DNA of 64,000 bases from Leucaena leucocephala. Its lineage: Eukaryota; Streptophyta; Magnoliopsida; Fabales; Fabaceae. Each line of letters opens with the position of its first letter. Within the stretch, counting starts at the first letter, position 1. The translations under genes were made by a program, and so were the position numbers. The stretch spans positions 12,230,501 through 12,294,500 of the forward strand of contig CM073557.1 of the NCBI GenBank assembly GCA_037074615.1. The letters run 5' to 3'. Positions 23,906 through 36,380 of this stretch are shown here, in pieces. Below the pieces are notes generated by a model. That model was given only the letters and a program-made list of their open reading frames with translations, made no database searches and was not told where the DNA came from.

Positions 23906-24495
23906 TCTGTCTATCAGTTTCAGTCTATTCTTGACTGGGCTGTACTTTCTTTCTAGTATGTCTTTGGATCCTGACTAATTTAAGTCACCTGGATCTCATT
24001 CATCATCTAACATTACTATTTTTGTTCTCTAGGGTAGAGCGTTAGGTTACTATCTCTTCGTGATGGAATCCCTTTGTTTTGGGAATATTAACTTTCTATA
24101 TATTAGCCATCACATCTTTATCCTTAAGACATGTATTAGATCATTCTTATGCAAGTCTCAGTCTAACTTCTCATTATTCTTTTCCATAAAGACTAGCTGC
24201 ACAAAGTCTTTTGTACTGTAGATCAACTCGGATGATCATATGGAGGATCTACTGTTGAACCTCTTCTTAAACTGATCTTCTATATCTTAGTGCTTCGTAT
24301 GTTTAACTTGCATATACTCTGTGCTAAACCTCTAGCTGATAGACTTCAGTGAGCTTGGCATCTTTAGTCTCATAACACTTGACTTACTATCATCTCATAC
24401 CAGTCCTCTAAAGTATATTAGGTTAATGCCCTCTACTAGATATCTGTTTATCATTCCTGCTATGGCATTAAGGAACTGCATATAACTAATTATGC

Positions 24496-25144
24496 TTAAT
24501 CTCTACTTCTGTCCATCCCTTGGCCTAGACTGAGTAATTCACTCTACATAGCTTTCTTTAGACCATATGGTCAACACTATTTGTGTTTAACAAAGAAGGC
24601 TGGGGTTGACTAGGACCAGGAATATCCCACTGATATTTCTCTATAAAGCCACATATTCCTAGACTTTGGGAATAGACAGGAATGGTCATAGGCTCTGACT
24701 GGATGTCTGAATTAGGGGACTATTATCTATTACTTATAACAACTCTATCCTCAAACTCTGGTGGAGGAGGAATAATATCTGGTTTACCCATAATCCAATA
24801 CTAGTACTCAGCTTCCTCATCCATAATATGTCCTCTCATCGGAGGAATAGGGCTTACATCATGATTAGAGGGCACTCTAATAACCTCATACTATGCAGCG
24901 TCACTAGACTCGATATTATATGATACATACAAGGCTTCAGGATAAGCCTCTACATCACCTATAGACTACAAATTTAAGTCTACAAGAACATTTATGGAAC
25001 ATTCTACTGTAAACTTTTCAGACTAATCCCCCATACTCTCCTTTAAACTCTCTTCATTGTCTGAGGGATGATCTTCATATATCATTACTGGTCTGGGGTC
25101 TCTCTATTAACTGAAGCCTCTAACATAACCTTATGAAAACACAT
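24496..25144 (-). pseudogene. ORF-A remnant, element II
   Basis: On the minus strand it begins ATGTGTTTTCATAAGG and ends at the same TAA context (GACAGAAGTAGAGATTAA) as the element V copy at 61769-62428. Net loss is 11 bp, with at least one frameshift near the start and several TAG/TGA codons. After that the frame matches element V for about 190 codons: VPSNHDVSPIPP, AEY-stop-YWIMGKPDIIPP, PEFED and SQPQPSLL. Composition is acidic and proline-rich. It lies about 160 bp after the primer site, where Gag would start. Function unknown; it could be an N-terminal Gag portion or an additional protein. Confidence 0.5.
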
Positions 25145-25300
25145 CTATTCCGGTAACATTTCCTTAATTAAGAAATGTTAACCATCCCATAACATACCCT
25201 AACTTAACAAAATACTTACTGTTTAGGGTTAGGGTCTGGGAACAATCTCATATCAGTCCACAAATAATCTATTCAGAGCATTTCTTAAGCCATAATACTT

Positions 25301-25313
25301 TGCTCTGATACCA
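25301..25313 (-). promoter_or_regulatory. Primer binding site, element II
   Basis: Minus strand TGGTATCAGAGCA, three bases from the end of the 5' LTR. It matches the initiator tRNA-Met primer type and defines the element orientation. Confidence 0.85.
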
Positions 25314-25316
25314 AAA

Positions 25317-27003
25317 TGTAACATCCTTACTTTCATACGTCCAGTAGCATTTAGAACCACTTAGGACCTTGGAAGTCCATTAGCCAAATCTCGAATTTTA
25401 CACTTTCTCGGATTACTGTTCATATGGTATTCCAGATTACGCAATGAAATTCGAAAAATCATAATTAATTATATAAAACTCAAAATGAAGTGGTTCAAAA
25501 AGATCCATGAAGATAACATCTTGAAATTTAAGGAAAAAATAATTTTTAGACCAAATGATTAGCCAATTAATACAGTTTATTCATTCAAGTTTACTGTTTA
25601 TTTGGTCAAAAACTCTGGAAACAAATTCTGGTCCCTTACTTTGGAAATTCATTTCTCTTAATATACACATGCAAATTAAACGTTATACCTATGAACTTAA
25701 AGCTATAGATGTGTACTACATGCTCATAAAATTTCATGAAATAATGCCTTTATTGGCAAGGTCAAACTAAAGATATAACAAAACTGCTTTAGGACCTACA
25801 TTTTTACTATTTCAGTTTCGTTTCTTTTGCTTTCAATAATTGGTCTAGCATACATGAATAATCTCTTTTGCCTTGTATGAATTCATATATATCATGGGGT
25901 TACACAATAATTGTTTCATACAATCTCATCACATAAATAGATGCTTTACATGGCTTTGACAAACATGGAAAGCGCTTAGCGTATGCAAACATCTTAAATA
26001 CACTTTTCTTCTTCCATACTTTAGCTCTTCTCCATGCATACATTATCCATTATGCTTGACCTAAATTGGTTGGTTATGGGAGAGTGAGATTCTAGGGAAT
26101 CTCAGTAGCAAACATTACCAATTAAATATGCAAGATGGATGCTAATGCATGATATGTAATTTCATTAAACTTTCTTTGATTAGTGACATGCCATCATGCT
26201 ATATACTTTCACATAAAGTGCATGGCCATGGAAAACATGTTATTCATGATACATTCAATATCATTTATCATGTCACAACATCATTCAAATATCATATACA
26301 TGTCAACACATAAGCATACAACATCAAGCACAAAAAGAGGTCAGTTCACTACCTTGCACTTAAGCTTTCCTCTTGATCTTTAGCACTTGCTCCCTAGCTT
26401 TCCAACCATGAAATCTTTATGTCAATCACTTCCCTACATGTTCTTGTATTTTTCATGCTCCTAAACACATTCATATTCATCACATAACTCATTAGGACTC
26501 ATGAACTCCAATCATGTTCACGACTAACTTTGTTACACTCTTTATTGTCGTAACTTTCTCTAATTTTCACTAATCCACTTGACTCTTGTACCAATTGATG
26601 TCTTGACTTTACCCTACACAAATTCATCTTTTGAATCCATTTATGAGCTTAGAATCATGAAATTCCAGCTCCTTGATGGCCTGCTGTACAGAATTGAACA
26701 TAAGCATACAATTCTTTCAAAAATTCTCATTTTGATTCTAATGCTTCCCATACTTGTTTCTCCACTTTACCCACACAACTTTTCATGTTAAAACCATTGG
26801 AATCATTGAAATCATGAAATTCTAATCACTGTTCATAGTACTGTTCATTTGAGTGAACAGTACTGTTCATTTGAGTGAACAGTACTAGTAAGGAATCTTA
26901 AAGACTACAATGTTGAGATTTTAATGTTTCCAAGGTTCAAAACCTTTCCAATCCTTTTTCCACTATCAGTATTATACCGAAAGAGAAAAATTAGGATATG
27001 ACA
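25317..27003 (-). mobile_element. 5' LTR of element II (R-a with internal deletion)
   Basis: From TGTAACATCC (25317) to GGATATGACA (27003), 1687 bp. It is followed on the minus strand by a primer site, so it is a 5' LTR. It has the same 1.67-kb deletion as 14138-15806. An extra duplicated palindrome at 26832-26888 accounts for part of the length difference. To its right (27004 onward) lies another polypurine tract and 3' internal sequence of the same family, so this LTR is shared between two internal regions. Confidence 0.8.
26832..26888. repeat. Duplicated ACTGTTCA palindrome
   Basis: Two adjacent copies of CTGTTCATTTGAGTGAACAG separated by TA, preceded by a third half-site. Each copy is a perfect 7-bp inverted repeat around a 6-bp centre. 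Other LTRs have a single palindrome at this site, for example at about 20970. Confidence 0.75.
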
Positions 27004-27490
27004 TATCTACCCCCCTTAAAATAAATTTCGTCCTCAAAATTTACTTAGCACCTTAATCAATAATTGTGGTATCTATTTCTTATATTTTATCTTGATATCT
27101 TAGCAGAGTACTTTTGATATCCATAATTTTTTATATATTTGCTATGAATATTCTTCTGTTCTGAATCAACTCACTCAGAGTTGAACTCTCGTTCATTCTA
27201 TTACTTACTTTCTTGTTATGCATTTATCTATATATGGACTTCTCACCATACTAAACTTGTGAGCAGTGTCCATTTCTTTCATATTAAACTCTCTCAAATA
27301 TTGCTATATTCAGGAGTTTCTATTAACAGCTCATCATACTTTTTAGAGCAATCATTTATGACTCCTTTGAGTATCTATCAGAATTATCTGAACATCCGCA
27401 CAACTTTATCTTTCATTTTCATACCATCATACATTTATGTTCCTCTTATCATCTTTAATAACTCATCATAATATAGAGAGAGGACTTATA
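27004..27490 (-). mobile_element. Family R internal 3' fragment with polypurine tract
   Basis: Minus strand: non-coding 3' internal sequence ending in AAATTTATTTTAAGGGGGGTAG next to the LTR at 27003. It matches 15807-15986 plus 18089-18390 of element II and 4080-4570 of element I. It breaks off at about 27490, at the edge of an unrelated AT-rich block. Confidence 0.7.
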
Positions 27491-29411
27491 TATATATGTA
27501 AATGCTGTTATGTATTAGAAAGAATAAAGTACGATGAATAAATGAAGAGGTAATTGCTATTGATAGGCATATATATATATGTGTGTGTAAATGGATTTGG
27601 AAGCTAATTAGAAGTTGTATTGCTGGATGTTTAAAACAAGAGGGGAATTTGGGAATGTCTTATTTGTTGGGCAAAGGATTTGCATAAAATATAGCATTTT
27701 TTTATGAAATATGGACCTATATTCAATGGAAGTTGAAAAATAACTATATCAGTTGAGTTACTATGAGATTATGAACTCAATAGTTCAGGTTTAAGTCATC
27801 AATTTCTTATGTTTCATGTGGTAGTGATAATTTAGCTTATTCTTTTTGGTTGCTACTGAACAACTATAACAGGATAAGCTTATGAGTTTCTTGTCTATTT
27901 AAGACGTCAATATTTTGAGCCTTTGATACAAGTAGTTGCCTGTAAGTGTGAACTATTGAATATTTGGAATATTAATGTTTTCTTTCCAAGATATTAGGGA
28001 TTGAGGAGTGAGCTATAAATTGGAAACTTATCAGGTGAGTAAATAATGTCCCTTAAAATAGTATTTTTAATAAATTGTTATTTGATTTAAAATGTTGAAT
28101 CATAAATATGATTTACGAAAAACAAGATTTATGAATTAATGGTTTTAATTGTTAGAAATAGTTTTCTTTCAATTAGTTTACAAAACAATTATGATTATGT
28201 ATGGAAATGGATGAAGAAGTTTTAGAAAAAAGAGTTTGGCAAATGCTATATTGAATTGATTTTATTCATGAAATATTCTTCTGTGAATTTCATAAATTAG
28301 AAGATTGTTCCATATGTTTTCCGTAGTATCTTGATTTTGACTGTTCATGCTAGGATTTTGAAATTCAAAGTATTCTTACTTAAGGTAATTGTATTAGAAA
28401 TTGTTGTAACCATTACATGTGCAATGGATCCCATGCATGTTGGAAAGGTTTTAGAAAGGAGGAATACATAATGCTTGTTGCTAAAAGCAATACTGTTAGT
28501 CCTTAGTGTATATTGGTTATACCTGAGCTTGATGTATATTTGTCAGTCGCGTACTCGTGCCAGATATTCATGGGATTTATTCTCACACATGTTATTCATA
28601 GGTTTCATACATGCGCCTGTTATTTGTGGCTTTAGGCCGCAGCTGATTGGTTATTTTCCCTCATGGACTATGTTTCCATGCTTGTTCCTTGGCCTCGTGC
28701 TACGCCTGGTTATTTACCCTCATGAACTGTGTATCCAAGCCTATTTTTATGGCTTTAAGTCACGCTAGATTGGTTAGTTACCCTCATGGACTATGTGTCC
28801 ACGTCTATTTTCGTTATGTTGAAGTTTTACAGAAAAGTGATGGATTTGAAACAATTATTTCAAATGGTTTTCTTGAAAATAAAAATGTTTACAGCAATAT
28901 TTGCATCAAGTCATGAAATGTTATGATTTACATGTTGAAATTGTTTATTTGTGCATTTTTAAATAAAGTTTTTGGGTCGTTACTCACTAGTAAATTATTT
29001 GGCTTCAAATGGTGTAGTTGGCCCTACTCCACCGGCTGAGCAGTGAAGAGCATCCTTGTAGATCTGAATCGTTAATTTTTTACAAATCTACTTTTTATGT
29101 AATTATCATTTTTGAAATACTTGTATTGTTTTGATGAAAGGATAGACACTCCACATAGTTTATAGATAAGATCATGGTTATTTTGGAAAAATGTTACAGA
29201 AGATTTGAACATTTACAATTTGTTGTAGGAATGTCGAGAGATCGATTATACAACGATGATCCTTCCAAAATTCCTATAGAGGACTTGCCTTTGATTTAAA
29301 ATTTTAATAGATTATAACTTTCATTTCAAATGGTTTATTCAAAGTTTTAGGCTTAAGGAATATGAATTTACTCATATTTTGTGCCACTCACATCTCAAAT
29401 TTTGGGATGTG
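27491..29411 (+). mobile_element. Unassigned block, possibly an LTR of another family
   Basis: About 1.9 kb unlike anything else in the window. It starts in TA repeats, contains a tandem repeat (28590-28830) and ends near TTTTGGGATGTGAAACA, which resembles the end of plant gypsy LTRs (GGGATGTGACA). No start sequence or target duplication could be read, no coding domain was found, and the orientation is a guess from that end. Confidence 0.3.
28590..28830 (+). repeat. Tandem repeat of about 60 bp, three to four units
   Basis: Units start GGTTATTTTCCCTCATGG (28649), GGTTATTTACCCTCATGA (28708) and GGTTAGTTACCCTCATGG (28772). Each is followed by an ACTGTGTxTCCA-type segment and a TATTTTTATGGCTTTAGG-like segment. 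A partial unit precedes them. Short open frames across it are by-products. Confidence 0.65.
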
Positions 29412-29839
29412 AAACAAACTCTATTAATTTTTCTTTATTCAGAAATTCATATACATTTTTCATGGCCTCAAATCAAAATTCTATGTTACGTTAAACTGAT
29501 CAGAATAATTTTCTTTATATTCTGGGAACATTTAGAACTAAAGTGATTCTGGAAAATTTTGAGCCTTTTCTGGCTGAACTTTTAATAATTACCATTTTGC
29601 CCTTGAACTTTTAAAAATTACATTTTAGGCCCTCAACTTTTCATAATTACACTTAATGGCCCAAAGTTTATGTCTACTTTACATTTTGCACCATAGATTT
29701 TTTAGACTTTTTAGTTTAGTGCCTCTTCTTTATACCTCTATCTAATCATTATTTTTTCTCTCTATTTATCATCACAATCCTTTCTAAACCTCTTTCCACT
29801 CTCAATCTTATATATATAGGGAAAATTTAGGATATGACA
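29412..29839 (-). mobile_element. Truncated 3' LTR of element III (LTR start only)
   Basis: Reverse complement of the first about 430 bp of an R LTR, ending GGATATGACA at 29839 and containing the U3 repeats. It abuts the polypurine-like end of element III, so it is the start of its 3' LTR. The rest is lost at the 27491-29411 block. Confidence 0.65.
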
Positions 29840-31785
29840 TTTTCAGCCCTTTAAAATAAATTTTATACTTGAAATTTACTTAGCATCTTGGTCAATTATC
29901 TTGGATATATATCCTTTTTTGCTTTATGACTAAGGATTAGGATATTCATCTCTTATCTTCTATCTTGACATCATAGCATATTACTTTCCATATCCGCATA
30001 TCTTCATATCTTTGTTGTGATTACTCTTCTTTTATGAATCAACTCAATCAAATTTGAACTCTACTTCATTCTGTTACTTGCTTACTTGCTATTTTATTCA
30101 TTTTTGAACAACTCATTATACTCTACTTGTGAGTAGTGTCCATTTCTTTCATATCAAACTCTTTTAAATTATACTACATTATGGAGTTTTCCTTCAACTA
30201 CTCATCATACTTTTTAGAGCATATGTCTTATTACTTTTATGAGTATCTAGCAGAATTTTTTGACCATGCGCAAAAATTCATCTCTCATTTTTGTATTATA
30301 ATATTTTTTTTTAGAAATTATATCACTATACTAGTTGCTCATATCCCTTTTAACCATTCAGCATAGTATAGAGAGGACTTATGCAATTATTCTTTCTTTA
30401 CTTTATCGCTAAGTAGAAGCACATATTCTAACATACATAATGCTTGGCCAACATGTTGTAGGACTATACACCTGCTCATGAATACAGAGCTCTAACATCG
30501 GAGCCCAAGCATTCCTTTCCTTAATATGCATAGCTCTAACACTCAGAGCTTGCACAGCTCTATCACATGGAGCTTACACTGCTCTAACATTTGGAGGTTT
30601 AACATATTTTACAAACAAAATATAAGGCCTGCCATTTCATGCAAGGAGTGAAACCTCTTATTTGCTATTTCATCTATAGCATAATATTCAAGCATCTTAT
30701 CCTAGGAGCCTTTCTATTTGTCTACAAAATTAGCTATAAAGCCACTTCCTATTATACTTCTTAATACATATTTCGCATTATGTACCTCATTATATGTTTC
30801 TCATAGTGTATCTCATTACGTGCTTCTTACACTATATCATGGTGTATCTTGCCGTATATGGCTGTATCATGACACATCTTGCTTTATCATAAGTCTCTCA
30901 CCTTTTCATGACATATCTCAAGATACCATAAGTCTAACATTCTCTTTAATTCATAATTGCTTTACTGGTGTTTGAGAAAAATTTTCTGAGCTCTTAAGTA
31001 TTTCTAACTTCCTCCTGACATAAAACTGTACTATGAATCTTTCCCTTCAAATTCACTCAATTTGGACTGGACATATGGGTTATAGTCCCTTACCATTCAT
31101 AATCTTTTCCAGTTATAGTCCCTTACCATTCATAATGTTTTCTAACTTTTCATAACACTTTCCATCATTTTACATAATTGTGTACATCTATGCCAAACTT
31201 CTGTTGCATTTACATTCTTTCTCATTACTTCCCAGTGGGTCACCCATCATTGGGCTACTCTTGCCTAAGTACGCTTAACTGAAAAGTGCTATTGAAAATC
31301 TAAAGCACTAGTGCTAACAGGCTTTAACCCTAGTACTTTACTGTCTTAGACCCTTCTTATCTGGCTCTTATTCTTATTGTTGTTCTCTTTAACCTTATTT
31401 TAGGGATTGCTTTATTCTTATTTAACTCAGGACTAACAACTTTAACTCTTATTACTTAATTCCTTTTCATTTAAGAAGATTTTGAGTTCAGTCCAAAATA
31501 ATAATGAGGCTATCTAAAATTAACATCATGGGTACTTCTCTGTTGTGAGTTAACCAAAGAAATACTATACTTATGGCTCATTCATCTTCTTTTTAAGGTC
31601 TTCTACGAACCTCAAAATCTACTGTAATCAACCGTAAGCCTCTTCAGGATATAACAGTGACCCTAGAATTATATTCTTTATGAGTCATGCTAGGATTTAA
31701 TTGTATCCTCTAAAATCTATTGCGATTCTGTTGTATTGGATTTTCATATCTGGAAGACCTAAAACCAATAGACTAAGTTACAAGG
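29840..31785 (-). other. Element III internal region, 3' part
   Basis: Non-coding internal sequence matching elements I and II in reverse. It has a decayed polypurine tract next to 29839, the AGAGCT-type short repeats (about 30485-30605) and ATATCATGGTGTATC-like repeats (30770-30920). It ends with TTAGC (31786-31790), half of the target duplication of the next LTR. Confidence 0.6.
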
Positions 31786-31790
31786 TTAGC

Positions 31791-34700
31791 TGTCATATCC
31801 TTATTTTCAACTTCAATTATATTCATTCATAAGTCATTAGAACCAATTACATAGCCTTTACCTTCCAAAACATGTATTTTCAAAAGAATTGCTCTCGGGG
31901 GGTACTATTCATGTTACTGTTCATTTGGTAATTCCATAACATGTATACTACTTTGAAAATTCATAATTAAATTTAGAAAAATTGAAATAATGTGGTTCCA
32001 TTTTCTAATGAAAGCTCTTTCATTTTCATTTGGGGGAAAAATAAAAACTGAGGTTCCATTGTCCCATTGAAATCAGTTTATTCGTTGAAAATCACTATTC
32101 ATTTGGTAAAATCTGGAAGTTCTAATTTCTTTGCCTTAAATTCAAAAATTCATTTCTCTTTTATTACTTGTCTAAATGAACCATGTTACCTATGTATTTC
32201 AAGCTCTAAATGTCCTATTTAAGTTCACAAAATTTCATGGAAAAAATTGTTCATTTGCTATCAAAATTAACGTCTGAACGTTACTACCTCCATTTGCTTA
32301 CTTTATCTCTTTTCCAGATTTTAACTCCAACTTTGGAAAATTATAACAATTCCAATACTTAACTAATTGAGGTGTTCTTGGGGTTCATGTAAAGCTATGT
32401 ATCTTAGGTATTACCATGCCAGATTTTAGATTCAAATTCATGGATTACGGCATCATAATAATTGTCACAAGGTCACAGCCTCAGAACACTACTACCTGAT
32501 CATACACCATGCATACTATCATATTATTCCATAGTGTCATGTAAGTGCTATAACTTATTATACAAACTTATCCATCTATGTTTACCCTTTTTCCTTGTGA
32601 AGATCCAGCACCTATAATAAGGTTATGCACATGGAAATAATGAGATTTCATAGAAATCCCAATAGCAAGGCATACAAACAATAATATCATGCATGATTAA
32701 TTGAATGCTTAACATGTTATCATGAGATGGGAGCTACTTCATAATGGTACATAAGCAAACTCTAACATGCGTATTGTCATGACATAATTTGCAAGGAGTT
32801 GCAATCATTCATACTTCATCATCAACATGATGACACATTCTCATGCTCAACCAAACACCATAATCAACAATCAAGCCATAATTAAACAAACATGAAACCA
32901 TAGTTAAGTATTCTTGCTACCTCTTAGTTATCCTTGTCAAGATCTCTTTGAGATAATTTCCTTCCTTTAAAAATGTCAAAACTTAGCCATTACAAAGTAA
33001 TATCAAGTTACAACTCAACTTGAACACACATCAGAGACTAGGTTTTCACTAGTTTCCATTCTTTCTCTATTTTATGTTTCATACTTCCATCTTTCCAAAA
33101 TAAATTCTCATGGTTCATTTCCACATATTTTTTCATGAATAATCCAAATATGAAACTAGAATTTTGAAAATAAATCATATCACATGCTCCAGTACCAAAC
33201 CGAAGTGAATGCTCTTGTTTTCCAAAATTCACATTTTGATTCCAATGCTTCCAATACTTGTTCTCCTACTTTATCCCCCACACAATTTTCCATTTTAAAC
33301 TCATTGAAAGCATCAAAATCATGAAATTTCAACTTATGAATAGTTTCACACAGTGATAGCAAGAACACAAAACCCTAATTCCAAACATACTTTAATTCCC
33401 AAGCTTATACCACTTTATTCCAGCTTGTTTAAGCTTATCTAAACTATCCATAACATAAAAATCATATTCTAACCATATATGGACAGAACTTCCAGCAGAA
33501 ACCATAAGGAAAATATGGCACAAAACCACTTAAAATTAAGAGCTATCTTACTAGAATTAAGCTCAAGATCAAGAAAGATGATTGCCTTTATTGTTGCTCC
33601 AAGTTGTGTGCCTTTTTCTTAGTTGAATGGAAATTTTGCAAGAGGTTTCCTATGGTTGTCCAAGCATGCCGAATTGGTCTGAATAGGGGGTATTTATAGA
33701 TGAGCGTTAGTTGAAATGGATGGCCAAGTTTGATTTGGTTACTATTTGATCTAATGATCCATATCATTCTTGCACAAGCTTGCCCTAGAAGCCAATCCTT
33801 TTGACGCCATGCATGACCTCATTTAGGGGCATCTTTGGCTGAAAAAGGTTAAATATACTAATAGGAAAAATTATAGTCCAGCCCAGTACCGATCGGACCA
33901 GTTTCACCAAAGTCAGACTATTTTCTGTTCCTAATTTTTATAATATTCTAGGATATGTATTATGTCCTAGAAATCAATGTCTAGGTTTCTTATACCATTG
34001 ACATTATTAGAATGAGTATTTGTCTACCATCCATCCTTTGGGAAATTATCAAAATACCCTTGGTGTCCTTTCTTGCAGTATATTAACCCTAAGGGAATTA
34101 TTGTCGTTTTACCCCTCTTTGTACTGCCTCAGAGAATATACTGCCTCTAAGTAATCATCTTTATACTATTTGACACGTTTTTGGCCTATCCATAATGACT
34201 AAAATGCCCTCCATCACTGGTACAATATAGGCATCTAGGGGCATTTTCGTAATTTCTCACTTCTCTTGGACTGCTCTAGACTCTGGCCCACTTAATTGTC
34301 TAGTCACCTATTTGGCTCATGATGGCACTAATTGGGCCTTGATTTGGGCTCATTGCCTTTTGGCACAAATCCCAACACATCACTCCCGATCGTATTTATC
34401 GGGTATCTTATTTCACCGTAAAATCCCGTAAAGATTCTACAGGATTCCTTTTCTAACTCTGTCAATTTTTTTAAATTCATATAGGAATTTTCTGTAAAGT
34501 TTCATCTCATTCTAAAGTCTAAAAAATACTATAATAATTCTTTTTGACTTAAGAAATTTATATCAATTAATCGGGACCTCAAATCAAAATTATGTGTTGC
34601 GTTAAACTGACCAGAATATTTTTGTCTATCTACCCGTAAAATTTGGGTCTAATATGATTCTGGCCATTTTTGGCCTGTTTCAGCTCAACTTTTCTATAAT

Positions 34701-34961
34701 TACATTTAGGTCCATGACTTTTTGCTTAATTACATTTAGGTCCATAAACTTTTGGAAATTACTACTTTTGGCCCAACCTTTGTTTCTACTTTAACTTTTG
34801 GCCTTTCACTTTTTCTACTTTGTGTTTTGGTCCCTAAATTTTCTTTAGTCAATAATCATTTTCTTTCCTTTCTCCATCTGATACAGTTTATTCCAAGAAT
34901 CTCATGTTCATTTCATATAAACTGTACAGTTATATCAGGTAAGAAAATTGGGGATATGACA
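31791..34961 (-). mobile_element. Solo R-c LTR with target duplication TTAGC
   Basis: Begins and ends in the inverted pair TGTCATATCC and GGATATGACA, 3171 bp. TTAGC is repeated at 31786-31790 and 34962-34966. Element III reads through when the LTR is removed and then matches element II at 22240-22330. Orientation follows from TATAAATA on the minus strand (33691-33698) and the U3 repeats at the right end. The hairpin is at 32641-32661. Confidence 0.88.
33691..33698 (-). promoter_or_regulatory. TATA box of the solo R-c LTR
   Basis: Minus strand TATAAATA followed by CCCCCTATTC, matching the C-rich context after the R-a boxes. Confidence 0.6.
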
Positions 34962-36204
34962 TTAGCCATTTCCACTTAGTTGCTAACTCAATAGCTAATT
35001 CCCTAAGATTGATCATAGAAGCTAATATTGTTTATTAAGACTTTACTCATTTCTTCTATCACTCAGGAAATTCTCATATCATTCTTATCTTTTATAACTA
35101 TACTATATATAGTACTGCAGAGAACTACACATACTCTACTATACACGTAACTATTATAAACTATATATCTCATCTGGTGGACATGGCTCTAGCATGAGTT
35201 GTACTATCTATTCTGTTGGCTCTATCTCAAGAGCAATCTAACTCTATCACAAAAGTAATCTATGTTTATTGCGAAAACTTTAACTTCTATCACATAGACG
35301 CTACTCCCTCTTAGAGCTACATCATCTTTCATAACTGCGTCTCATGTCATTTCATGTTCATGGTATACCATTCATGTATCTTATCCTTACTGCAGGGATA
35401 TGTCCTAAGTACTGTAATTATATGTCTATAGGTTGGCTTTTAATATTCATCTCAAACCTCGTTCTCTGTCTAACTGACTATCCTTGTCTATCTTATATTC
35501 TCATTCTAAACTTTAGGGATTAACTCACTAAATATCTAATTTATCACTTTTGTATTGCTTTATCATTACCAAGTTATGTCGTATAGCATAGGAGCAACAT
35601 AACTTTCTCATCATATATACTCTTCCATGCATGTACTATGAAGGAGAGTATTCATTCATCATAGCATACTCTAACATACATAATATGCAAGGAGATACAA
35701 TCATTTAAAAATTCTCTAGCATGCATGTCATTATATGATAACTGCAAGGAGATACAACTACTCGTCATAGCTTAGGCAACATAAGCCATATCATCATCAC
35801 ATAATTTGCTCAACCATCCATTATACACATACTACAATTAAACAATTAACTAGGTAACATTTTTAAAGCATTATGTCACTTTATCACCTTAACTGCCAAA
35901 TTTCAATCATTCATTTAGGAACATAACATAATTACTTGTTTAACTTAGGCTTCCACATTACCCTCTTACTAGGGTTTAGACTCAACTCTTCATTACTTTA
36001 TCTAACTCTTTCTCATTACTCTTTCTTAAATTAGGGAGTCTTTTTATCTTTGAAAATGTGTCTATCTTTCTCTCTTTAGACAACATACATTTATATTTCT
36101 ACTCTTGCACACATCTATCGTTCTATTGAACCTTTGCAACTACTTGAGAAAAATTTTCTCTTTGTAACATAGAATTCAATCCGTGAACTAACTTCTCAGT
36201 CATT

Positions 36205-36380
36205 CAACTCTCATGGCTAATGATGAACTCAGCTAAGTATTTAACAAAAGGTTTCTCTTTCCCTACTTTAACCCTTAGCCTCATGCTCATCTCTATTTAA
36301 CTGAGAGGAATGTTTATCATAAAACTATTGAAGAAAAACTTCTTAAGTGAGCGTACCAATCTCCATCTCTATAGAGTAAC
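36205..36380 (-). pseudogene. Gag-like remnant, element III
   Basis: Reverse complement of this block aligns with the Gag-like remnants at 1411-1630 and 23690-23905, including the segment before the EF-equivalent. It has stops and small indels and is recognised by colinearity rather than an open frame. Confidence 0.35.

Larger units (their letters stand above)
22229..25300 (-). other. Element II internal region, 5' part
   Basis: Runs from the nested R-d LTR to the primer site and holds, in transcription order, ORF-A (25144 to 24496), a contracted GTCACGAC site (about 24390), spacer, Gag-like remnant (23905 to 23690) and repeat-rich non-coding DNA. The sequence around 22240-22330 joins correctly to the same locus in element III (31760-31790 plus 34967 onward). 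No pol domain was found. Confidence 0.65.

Noticed and set aside
28475..28916. Overlapping 97- and 89-codon frames
   Set aside because: They run through the 60-bp tandem repeat of the orphan block, which keeps frames open by repetition; no recognisable protein.
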